Origin: an uncultured Synergistia bacterium
GTDB taxonomy: Bacteria; Eremiobacterota; SpSt-956; JAKJGF01
Reading direction: 5' to 3'
Assembly (NCBI GenBank): GCA_937888925.1
Contig: CALARM010001100.1
Coordinates: 1-8,294, forward strand
Length of the DNA stretch: 8,294 nt
Below the pieces are notes generated by a model. That model saw only the letters and a list, made by a program, of their open reading frames with translations, did no database searches and was not told where the DNA came from. Positions 1 to 5,367 of this stretch are shown piece after piece. How positions within the stretch are numbered: the first letter of the stretch is position 1; each line of letters starts with the position of its first letter. Position numbers and translations under genes: made by a program.

Positions 1-42
1 GTGCTTAATATGATGAAAAATTATCAAGAAACTCGCTGGCAT
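1..42 (-). CDS. Possible start or continuation of a downstream minus-strand reading frame (partial)
   Basis: On the minus strand an ATG at 42-40 opens a frame that runs without a stop to the window edge (14 codons, beginning MPASFLIIFHHIKH). It lies in the same frame as the HEPN-like gene that ends at 49 and is separated from it only by TAG, GAT and AGG. Either it is a separate gene with a poor ribosome site (AGGATAGG directly against the ATG), or it is the rest of the same protein after an in-frame TAG. The hydrophobic FLIIF segment would suit continuation of a beta-strand. Too little sequence is present to assign a product. Confidence 0.3.
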   Translation of the reverse strand, partial: MPASFLIIFHHIKH

Positions 43-48
43 CCTATC

Positions 49-801
49 CTACTTTATAAAGAGAGGAAATAGTGGCATATACTTCCCTTTTTCATTTTTC
101 ATTACAACATAACGTTTAAAATACTCCCTCAATTCTTCATCTATTTCCATTTCTTCCTGTTCAGGAGGTTCCACACCTGTCAGTTTTTTTACCATTACAC
201 TGTCCTGATAATCTTCCACTTCCTCATCTGTCATAACCAGAAGAGAGCTTTTAGAGAGAAAGGAGAATTTATCTAAAATAAAATCTAACATGGGAAGATA
301 AAAATCTATTATTTCAAGGCATCTCTTCTCATCAGGCAACTGGCCTCCGTGGGCAAGGGCATTTCTCAGGGCGAGGATGGCTTCCATTCTGTTTATTGAA
401 CGACTCCCTTTCAGATCAAAAAATGCTTCAGGTATATCCACTTTTCCCTTTAAACTTTCGGCATCAAGAGGGAAAAAAGGTTTTTCAAATAATTTCGGCA
501 TATGTTTACATAGAGTCAGATAAAGACCGATCCAGTCACTAAAAAAAGGACATCTTATCCTTGCCACTGCTTCATTTATTGATTTTACTGATTTTAACTC
601 CTCTTCGGAAAAATCATCAATATTACGCCCATCATTTAAATACTGACTTACCAGGGGAAGTGTTACTATTCTGAGTATCTGATAAAGCGTAAAAGGAAGA
701 GACCATAATTTTTGCTGCGGAGATTCAGTTTCATCTCCTATAATACTGTAAGGTTTTGCCACCGGATAGGGATAATTTATTACAACTACTTTTTGAGTCA
801 T
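49..801 (-). CDS. HEPN-like all-alpha protein with R-x4-H motif
   Basis: This encodes 250 residues. The start is set at ATG 801-799 because GGGAGGT lies 7 nt upstream; a longer frame to 876 has no ribosome site. No signal peptide or membrane segment is seen. The N-terminus (YPYPVAKPYSII, residues 10-21) leads into helices (LPFTLYQILRIVTLPLVSQYL) and a PFFSDWIGLYLTL segment (85-97). The sequence LRNALAHGG (145-153) contains R146-x4-H151, the signature of HEPN domains, many of which are RNases in toxin and defence systems. From memory, similar N-terminal modules sit in large multidomain proteins (kinase- or STAND-type) of bacteria with complex signalling; here the frame stops at TAG just after PLFPLFIK. 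An acidic stretch (206-228) precedes the C-terminal YVVMKNEKGKYMPLFPLF. It is transcribed away from the biosynthetic cluster. Catalytic activity is inference: the motif alone can also be structural. Confidence 0.7.
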   Translation of the reverse strand: MTQKVVVINYPYPVAKPYSIIGDETESPQQKLWSLPFTLYQILRIVTLPLVSQYLNDGRNIDDFSEEELKSVKSINEAVARIRCPFFSDWIGLYLTLCKHMPKLFEKPFFPLDAESLKGKVDIPEAFFDLKGSRSINRMEAILALRNALAHGGQLPDEKRCLEIIDFYLPMLDFILDKFSFLSKSSLLVMTDEEVEDYQDSVMVKKLTGVEPPEQEEMEIDEELREYFKRYVVMKNEKGKYMPLFPLFIK

Positions 802-900
802 TTCTGTACCTCCCTGTAAAATTACTCTCATATGACATCTGACAACTATTTTACCAGATATGTTATTTCGAAGCAATTAAAATCGTATATATTGTCACAT

Positions 901-937
901 CATTAAAAATTGTTATACAACAACATTTATTTTAATG
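901..937. promoter_or_regulatory. Nested inverted repeat in divergent intergenic region, operator-like
   Basis: Outer arms CATTAAAA (901-908) and TTTTAATG (930-937) are perfectly complementary. Inside them is a near-palindrome TTGTTATACAACAA (910-923) with 5-base arms TTGTT/AACAA. It lies about 100 bp upstream of the minus-strand gene and about 195 bp upstream of the methyltransferase, the usual place for an operator read by a dimeric regulator. No regulator gene is in the window. The surrounding AT richness makes part of this symmetry cheap, so function is inferred. Confidence 0.4.
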
Positions 938-947
938 ATATAAATCC

Positions 948-1005
948 AAAAAAGTTATAGTTGTATATATATTCGGAATAAATTTCAGTTGAAAAATTTA
1001 TTTTT
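948..1005 (+). repeat. Leader repeat, copy A (upstream of methyltransferase)
   Basis: Copy A contains AGTTGTATATATATT (959-973), identical to 5301-5315 upstream of the lipoprotein gene and preceded in both by AAAAAGT and TATA-like bases. After a 20-base gap comes AAATTTATTTTT (994-1005), matching 5339-5350 with one difference. Order and spacing are kept (20 versus 23 bases). A third shared block, TGAAAGGAGG, follows at 1052-1061. The composition is AT-rich, but 15 identical bases plus collinear flanks argue against chance. Confidence 0.5.
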
Positions 1006-1018
1006 GTAAAAACATAAT
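989..1018 (+). promoter_or_regulatory. Candidate sigma-70-type promoter for the biosynthetic cluster
   Basis: TTGAAA (989-994) and CATAAT (1013-1018) are separated by 18 bases, each one substitution from the consensus -35 and -10 hexamers. This would start transcription near 1025 and leave a leader of roughly 105 nt before the methyltransferase. Several other AT-rich hexamers nearby could serve, so the exact promoter is uncertain. Confidence 0.4.
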
Positions 1019-1050
1019 ATTTGGACTCTATATACTTATATGACATTTTA

Positions 1051-1062
1051 ATGAAAGGAGGG
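1051..1062 (+). other. Orphan Shine-Dalgarno site (ATGAAAGGAGGG)
   Basis: A near-perfect ribosome-binding sequence has no ATG, GTG or TTG at a usable distance downstream. The ATG at its own beginning opens only 12 codons (MKGGKIKNYKRD, then TGA) and has no ribosome site of its own. The same string, ATGAAAGGAGG, is the functional ribosome site of the lipoprotein gene at 5350-5360. It may be a relic of a lost start, or a regulatory leader site. The real ribosome site of the methyltransferase is at 1119-1125. Confidence 0.45.
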
Positions 1063-1132
1063 AAAATCAAAAATTATAAAAGGGATTGAGAATATCATAA
1101 TTTATAAATTTTAATCGTAAAGGAGAATGATT

Positions 1133-1921
1133 ATGGGCGAATATAGTAACACTAAACTTTATAATGGTTTATTCAACAATATGAAACCTGATTATCCGAT
1201 GCTGTACGGTGCAATAACAGTCAGTCAGCCACGGACAATCTGTGAACTTGCCTGCGGTGACGGACGTCTTCTGCCTCTATTTCTTTCTTTTCAGGATATA
1301 AATATTATAGGTCTGGATATTGAGCCTGAAATGATAGAGTCATTTAAATCCCGTGGCGGAGACAGAGTTAAGAGTATGGTATCAGACCTCTGTATGCCAT
1401 TACCGGATATTTCCGATGCAGAACTATTAATATTATCAGGTTCCACATTACGACTTATTCATCCGCAGGAACGTCTCAAAGTTCTAAACAATATCTATAA
1501 AGCTATGAATGATAATGCCGCTCTATATATTGACCACTGTGAAGTCACCTATGGATTTTATGAAACCTCTCCATGGAGGACTTATTACGATACATTGCGT
1601 TTCTGGTGGACTGCCGAATACTGGGAAATTTTGAAAAAATTTTCCTGGAAAAAAGAAGTTACTGAAACTATGGACATATACAGCTACAGATATAATCCTA
1701 CAGGAGAAAGCGCCGTAATAAATACCTATATCTATTCATTTAATGATCTTTTATCTGACCTGGAGAAAGCAGGTTTTAAAGTCAGCCGGGCTTTTAGTGA
1801 ATATCAACATCCTTATAATGTTAACAATCACAAACGGTTCATCGGATTTGCTACAGGACAGGCGAACAGTCAGAATTCTTCTGATTTACTGTCAGAGAGA
1901 TTAAAAAATTTTATGAAGTAA
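1133..1921 (+). CDS. Class I SAM-dependent methyltransferase
   Basis: This encodes 262 residues, a typical size for a stand-alone class I methyltransferase. Start choice: AAAGGAG (1119-1125) lies 7 nt before ATG 1133 but only 1 nt before ATG 1127, so 1133 is preferred. SAM-binding motif I is seen as ICELACGDGR (36-45); D62 in IIGLDIEPEM fits the acidic residue that holds the ribose hydroxyls; VSDLCMPLP and the following LLILSGSTLRLI strand fit motifs II-III. The C-terminal half is rich in Tyr and Trp (for example SPWRTYYDTLRFWWTAEYW) and probably forms the acceptor-substrate pocket. It is soluble, with no signal peptide. It is the first gene of the plus-strand cluster; its TAA overlaps the ribosome site of the next gene, indicating coupled translation. 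The substrate cannot be told from sequence. Because a DapF-like racemase lies in the same cluster, transfer of an aminopropyl group rather than methyl is an alternative, though the fold motifs do not decide this. Confidence 0.85.
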   Translation: MGEYSNTKLYNGLFNNMKPDYPMLYGAITVSQPRTICELACGDGRLLPLFLSFQDINIIGLDIEPEMIESFKSRGGDRVKSMVSDLCMPLPDISDAELLILSGSTLRLIHPQERLKVLNNIYKAMNDNAALYIDHCEVTYGFYETSPWRTYYDTLRFWWTAEYWEILKKFSWKKEVTETMDIYSYRYNPTGESAVINTYIYSFNDLLSDLEKAGFKVSRAFSEYQHPYNVNNHKRFIGFATGQANSQNSSDLLSERLKNFMK

Positions 1922-1930
1922 GGAGAGATT

Positions 1931-3058
1931 ATGAAATTACTGAATCATTTTAAAGAATTAATTTCTTCGGCTCTGGACAGGACAGGTAAAAACGATCATT
2001 ATTATAAAGTTCTTGCTGACACTTTAAACATAGATAGTGACAGTAATTATATTTTTTCTACTGCAGAACATCTTTCCCCCTTCAACTATGCATCTACAGT
2101 CAGCAATATTTACCCTTTAAGTGTTATTCACGCTGCTTTACCCGAGCTTTTTGACGGAATTATTTGTATGGCAGGCTCTTTAATACCGCTTGATAATGAA
2201 GATTATCCGAGAGGAGTTATAGGGATTGATAATAACAATCAGCCAGTCCGTATAAATCTTAAGCCTCAGAAAGTAAAAAAGAGTTTTTCTTTAATACTGG
2301 ATTCAACAACTGTACTTCCCGGAGAAGTAGAAAGAGCAGATTATGCTCTGAAAAATATTCTATATGATTCAGCATATAAAAGTACTTACGCACAACAGCT
2401 TATTTATATAATGACAGAGCTTTACAACATCTGGAAAATACCGCGTAACAGGCCACTTCCTTTACGCGTATACTCTCTTGAAGAAGTGGCCCTTACTATT
2501 TTAACAGAGCTTATTCTGAATAATGATCTCATAATAAATTCCATATTATTTGATCCGAAAATCAGAACTCAACTATACCGGTCACTTAAAAATATATCCT
2601 GTGCCTGGAGCGATACAAACGGTACATTTCTTTTCTGGCATTCGAATAATAATAAACTTCACAGAATGGAAGAAATAGATAACAACCTGGTATCTTCCGA
2701 TTACACAGTAAACCTTTCTCCGGCAGCATTACTTGAAGCTATCAGGAAAAAAGAATTATATCCATGTGTATTTCTGAGCCTGTTCTGTGTGTCGTATCTT
2801 CCCGGTATTCCTGTTACCGGCGGTTCAAATCAATTTAAATATTATCAATCCATGATTTATGCCATGAATAATTTAAATATTACCTGCCGTTCTCAGGATT
2901 TATCTCTCTATGGTTATGGAACAACAGACTTTACAACTTTCCCGATCAATCATAAAGATTTTCTGCCACAGCAGGGAGCCGGAGTTTTTCTCGGACTGAA
3001 AGAAACTGTAATAGAAACAGTTATGAAAGAACTGGGAAAAAGGGATGTAATATTGTAA
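1931..3058 (+). CDS. Unrecognised 375-residue cluster protein
   Basis: I do not recognise the family. The start is firm: GGAG (1922-1925) lies 5 nt upstream and only 9 bases separate it from the methyltransferase stop, so the two are co-translated. The protein lacks a signal peptide, a Rossmann glycine motif, a P-loop and zinc-type Cys pairs. Visible features are a helical N-terminus (1-35), an alternating hydrophobic middle (IYPLSVIHAALPELFDGIIC, then SFSLILDSTTVLPGEVERA), a segment YNIWKIPRNRPLPLRVYSLEEV, and a conserved-looking stretch CAWSDTNGTFLFWHS that leads to a hydrophobic run and LPGIPVTGGSNQFKYYQSM (near 291-309). The Gly-Gly and Tyr-Tyr patch looks like a ligand-binding turn, but this is a guess. 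Its place between the methyltransferase and the PLP enzyme suggests an acyl transferase, ligase or scaffold of the same pathway. The last codons and stop lie inside the left arm of the inverted repeat at 3049-3157. Confidence 0.75.
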   Translation: MKLLNHFKELISSALDRTGKNDHYYKVLADTLNIDSDSNYIFSTAEHLSPFNYASTVSNIYPLSVIHAALPELFDGIICMAGSLIPLDNEDYPRGVIGIDNNNQPVRINLKPQKVKKSFSLILDSTTVLPGEVERADYALKNILYDSAYKSTYAQQLIYIMTELYNIWKIPRNRPLPLRVYSLEEVALTILTELILNNDLIINSILFDPKIRTQLYRSLKNISCAWSDTNGTFLFWHSNNNKLHRMEEIDNNLVSSDYTVNLSPAALLEAIRKKELYPCVFLSLFCVSYLPGIPVTGGSNQFKYYQSMIYAMNNLNITCRSQDLSLYGYGTTDFTTFPINHKDFLPQQGAGVFLGLKETVIETVMKELGKRDVIL

Positions 3059-3162
3059 GCGTTCAGATGTCATCAGTCAGAAGTCGATTTTGCATGATTA
3101 CAAAGATAATTCTCCTGGCTATGAAAAGGGTTGATTAATGAACGCTTACATAATATTTTTTT
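3049..3162 (+). repeat. Imperfect long inverted repeat with T-tract between cluster genes
   Basis: GTAAGCGTTCA (3055-3065) is exactly complementary to TGAACGCTTAC (3139-3149). The stem continues with AATATT (3049-3054) against AATATT (3152-3157) across a 2-base bulge, giving 17 paired positions around a 73-base loop. Seven T residues (3156-3162) follow, then at once the ribosome site AGGAGG (3163-3168) of the next gene. Possible roles are an attenuator or riboswitch-like switch, a processing stem that sets the ratio of the two gene halves, or a small inserted element. The left arm supplies the TAA of the upstream gene. I could not match the loop to a known riboswitch. Confidence 0.65.
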
Positions 3163-3177
3163 AGGAGGAATTAACTT

Positions 3178-4227
3178 ATGATAAACTTTAAAGGTACATC
3201 ATATCTTGGTTTACAGGATGATCCGCAATTTATTAATCTGGTTCAGGAAGGACTTCATATCTACGGTACCACCAATCCCACATCAAGACTTTCCGACTAT
3301 AATTTTAATGAAATAGAACTTATGGAGAAAAACATCTCCGGAATACTTTCTACAGAAGATACAATTTTATTTACCAGCGGATATTTAGCCGGCCTTACAG
3401 CAAAAAGTTTTTTTGAGTATTTCGCCGGTAAAAATTCTTTACCGGTAATAGAAGCCCCCCGGTTACACCCATGTCTGAAAAATGATAATTCTTCTTTGAA
3501 AGTTCAAGAAGTAGAAGAAAATCATTTTATTGATTATATTCTTAAGATAAAAAATTCAGTTGCAAACTGCATATTGATAAACAATCTTGTAGATTCCTTT
3601 ACTGGCTTTCCAGAGCCGGTCGATGTTTATTTTAGAGAAATTAAACCTTTATGGATGGTAAGTGATATTTCTCATGCTTTTGAAGTTGCCAATATATCAA
3701 AAATTCTGCCGGCAGAAATAAGAGGTAAAACTATCTTTGTAAGTTCAACAGGAAAAGCCTGTGGAGTTCCAGGCGGGTTCATATCAGGGAATAAAGAAAT
3801 AATTGATCATATATGTAAAATTATGCCTGTTTATTCTGCAGCAGCTCCCCCGCCTCAGGCAATGGCTTATGCCTTTAATAAATCGGAAGATTTGAGACAG
3901 AAAAAAAGAATAAACCTTGAAAAAAATATTGAAGAATTTGAGAAAAAAACAGGATTTTACTCCCAGGTAACGGGAAAAAAAGAAAAATTTCCCATATATT
4001 GCCTCGGACAGAACAGGGATGATATTTTTTCTTTATTAAGTGAACAGGGATTATTCTGCAGTTATTTATCTTATCCTACCTGTACCAGTCCAAAATATCT
4101 CCGTATAGTGCTGAACGCGGCACATACATATGAGGATATAGATAAAATATCCTCTTTATTATGGAAAAATAATTTAAAAATCTGTACAACATCTTTTCCT
4201 GCTCCGGGCCGTATTATTTATCTATAA
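3178..4227 (+). CDS. PLP-dependent enzyme, alpha-oxoamine synthase / aminotransferase class I-II fold
   Basis: This encodes 349 residues, shorter than the roughly 390 usual for KBL, BioF or ALAS-type enzymes, mainly at the N-terminus. AGGAGG sits 9 nt before the ATG. Family features are in order: SYLGL (8-12), matching the NYLGL start of alpha-oxoamine synthases; GTTNPTSRLSDYN (30-42), matching their G-GSR segment; ILFTSGYLAG (near 63-72), like F-SGY-AN; SDISHAFEV (162-170), where D163 would contact the pyridine nitrogen and H166 stacks or hydrogen-bonds as in the D-x-x-H motif; and SSTGKACGVPGGFISG, where K193 should form the Schiff base with PLP. Members join an amino acid to an acyl-CoA or acyl carrier with loss of CO2, but relatives act as aldolases or transaminases. 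Here it probably supplies the carbon-carbon bond or the amino group of the cluster product. No acyl carrier or CoA ligase is nearby, so the acyl donor is unknown. Confidence 0.85.
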   Translation: MINFKGTSYLGLQDDPQFINLVQEGLHIYGTTNPTSRLSDYNFNEIELMEKNISGILSTEDTILFTSGYLAGLTAKSFFEYFAGKNSLPVIEAPRLHPCLKNDNSSLKVQEVEENHFIDYILKIKNSVANCILINNLVDSFTGFPEPVDVYFREIKPLWMVSDISHAFEVANISKILPAEIRGKTIFVSSTGKACGVPGGFISGNKEIIDHICKIMPVYSAAAPPPQAMAYAFNKSEDLRQKKRINLEKNIEEFEKKTGFYSQVTGKKEKFPIYCLGQNRDDIFSLLSEQGLFCSYLSYPTCTSPKYLRIVLNAAHTYEDIDKISSLLWKNNLKICTTSFPAPGRIIYL

Positions 4228-4268
4228 AAATAAAATATAAAATTAATATTAGAAAGGGAGGTTCTGCA

Positions 4269-5069
4269 ATGTTAATTGATTTAATGGTATTTCATGAAGC
4301 AGGAGGTAATCCTACATGTCTTGTCCTTACCGAAGTGCCTTTTATTCATCAGGGAGAAACAGGGAAAAAATTGATTAAAGATTTGAAAAATAATATTTCC
4401 GTTATTCCTCCGCTAGATCAGGTAGCTTTCTTACTTGATAAGAAAAAGAATTTTCTTAAATTCAGAATGGCAGGAGGAGAATATTGCGGTAACGCATTAC
4501 TTGCTCTTGGCTATTATCTTAATATGGAAGATGGTGAAGGAACTGTAGAAATTATTCTTGGAAATAACAAAGAAAATTTATCCACACAAAACACAACTAT
4601 TTATAAAAGAGACAATCTTGTTACAGCTATAGTCAACCTGGACAGGTTATATATAGAGTATTTTTCCTCAGTAAATATTTTTCATATGAGAGGCATATCT
4701 CATGCAGTATTGTCTGACAATAAGATTCCAAATGAAGATAAATTCAAAGATTTTCTTCGACAATATAATCTCATATCAAAAGAAGCATCAGGAATAGTTT
4801 TTATCGAAGATAATGATAATGAAATCTTTATAAATCCATATATTTATGTTTCATCACTTGATACATTTATCAATGAAAATTCCTGCGGTTCCGCTTCAAT
4901 TGCTGCAGGATTATGGAAATATCTCAATATAAATAAAGACATTACAGATTTTCCTGTTATACAGAAGACAGGAGAACCGGTATATGTTTCTGTTAAAAGA
5001 AATGGGAATTTCTTAGCTTCTTTAACAGCTGAAGTAGAAATAGTATTTCATGGTAAAATTGATATTTAA
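4269..5069 (+). CDS. DapF-like (PLP-independent) amino-acid racemase/epimerase
   Basis: This encodes 266 residues, the usual length for the DapF / PhzF-type fold. GGGAGG (4256-4261) lies 7 nt before the ATG, and 41 bases separate it from the previous stop. Both halves of the pseudo-symmetric fold show their signature: near the N-terminus FHEAGGNPT (8-16), then FRMAGGEYCGNA with C73, and in the C-terminal half NENSCGSASIAAG with C206. In this family the two cysteines act as thiol/thiolate acid and base on opposite faces of the substrate to invert the alpha carbon. The second motif (SCGSAS) differs from the classical DapF ACGTGA, and there is no lysine-biosynthesis context, so housekeeping diaminopimelate epimerase is unlikely. 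The better comparison is with specialised members such as the histidine racemase CntK of staphylopine synthesis, although the CntL/CntM partners are not seen here. It is the last gene of the cluster. Confidence 0.8.
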   Translation: MLIDLMVFHEAGGNPTCLVLTEVPFIHQGETGKKLIKDLKNNISVIPPLDQVAFLLDKKKNFLKFRMAGGEYCGNALLALGYYLNMEDGEGTVEIILGNNKENLSTQNTTIYKRDNLVTAIVNLDRLYIEYFSSVNIFHMRGISHAVLSDNKIPNEDKFKDFLRQYNLISKEASGIVFIEDNDNEIFINPYIYVSSLDTFINENSCGSASIAAGLWKYLNINKDITDFPVIQKTGEPVYVSVKRNGNFLASLTAEVEIVFHGKIDI

Positions 5070-5124
5070 TATTAGGTAATTGAAAAAATAAAACGAACTG
5101 CCATATAAATTGACAAAGCCGCTT

Positions 5125-5239
5125 CTGTATGCTGTTCTTACCATGTCTACTTACATACAGCATCCTTATAAGCTGAGTCTGGTGACGGGTTGCACACACC
5201 CTGGAGTTCAATTCTCCATCCAATGTGCACTGTAGACAT
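5125..5239 (+). ncRNA. Candidate structured RNA in the 298-base gap before the lipoprotein gene
   Basis: Several complementary segments crowd this non-coding stretch. ATGTCTAC (5143-5150) pairs perfectly with GTAGACAT (5232-5239) as an enclosing stem. Inside, GGGT/ACCC (5187-5190 and 5198-5201) closes a 7-base loop whose TGCACA (5191-5196) can pair with TGTGCA (5224-5229), making a pseudoknot. Next to it is a tRNA T-arm-like hairpin TGGAG-TTCAATT-CTCCA (5202-5218). CTGTATG (5125-5131) pairs with CATACAG (5154-5160) and competes with ATGCTG/CAGCAT (5129-5134 and 5158-5163). It is not a full tRNA, because the acceptor is not adjacent to the T-like arm. It may be a 3' UTR element of the cluster or an independent RNA. 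No known class was recognised. Confidence 0.4.
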
Positions 5240-5290
5240 AACTTGCAGCAGACAGTTTGCCGGATTCTTATTACACATAATTTTAATTCT

Positions 5291-5360
5291 AAAAAGTATA
5301 AGTTGTATATATATTTGACATACCGGCTAAAGGCCGGTAAATTTATTTTATGAAAGGAGG
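5291..5360 (+). repeat. Leader repeat, copy B (upstream of lipoprotein gene)
   Basis: This is the second copy of the leader blocks found upstream of the methyltransferase: AGTTGTATATATATT (5301-5315), AAATTTATTTTA (5339-5350) and TGAAAGGAGG (5351-5360). Here the last two blocks touch, whereas copy A has about 45 extra bases between them. In copy B the GGAGG is a working ribosome site. Confidence 0.5.
5315..5343 (+). promoter_or_regulatory. Promoter with inverted-repeat spacer before the lipoprotein gene
   Basis: TTGACA (5315-5320) is a perfect -35 hexamer. Exactly 17 bases on is TAAATT (5338-5343), an acceptable -10. The spacer is almost wholly a perfect inverted repeat, TACCGGC (5321-5327) and GCCGGTA (5333-5339) around TAAAG, whose last two bases overlap the -10. 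A palindrome placed between -35 and -10 is the classical site for a repressor or a MerR-type activator. Transcription would begin near 5350, only about 18 nt before the start codon. The alternative is an RNA hairpin transcribed from farther upstream. Confidence 0.55.
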
Positions 5361-5367
5361 AGTTGCA

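Noticed and set aside
1..72. Plus-strand tail of 23 codons ending in TAG (70-72)
   Set aside because: It could be the end of a convergent gene overlapping the HEPN-like stop by 24 bases, but there is no upstream sequence, no motif, and a chance frame this short is expected.
4269..5069. Housekeeping diaminopimelate epimerase
   Set aside because: The fold and cysteines match, but the second motif is atypical and the neighbours are not lysine or cell-wall genes.
5110..5115. Perfect TTGACA that might start a transcript through the structured gap
   Set aside because: No acceptable -10 hexamer lies 16-18 bases downstream; TATGCT is only 12 bases away.
5143..5239. tRNA gene suggested by an acceptor-like 8-bp stem and a T-arm-like hairpin
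   Set aside because: The T-like arm is not adjacent to the 3' acceptor strand, the central loop lacks T33, no D-arm fits, and no CCA end is seen. It is kept only as a structured-RNA candidate.
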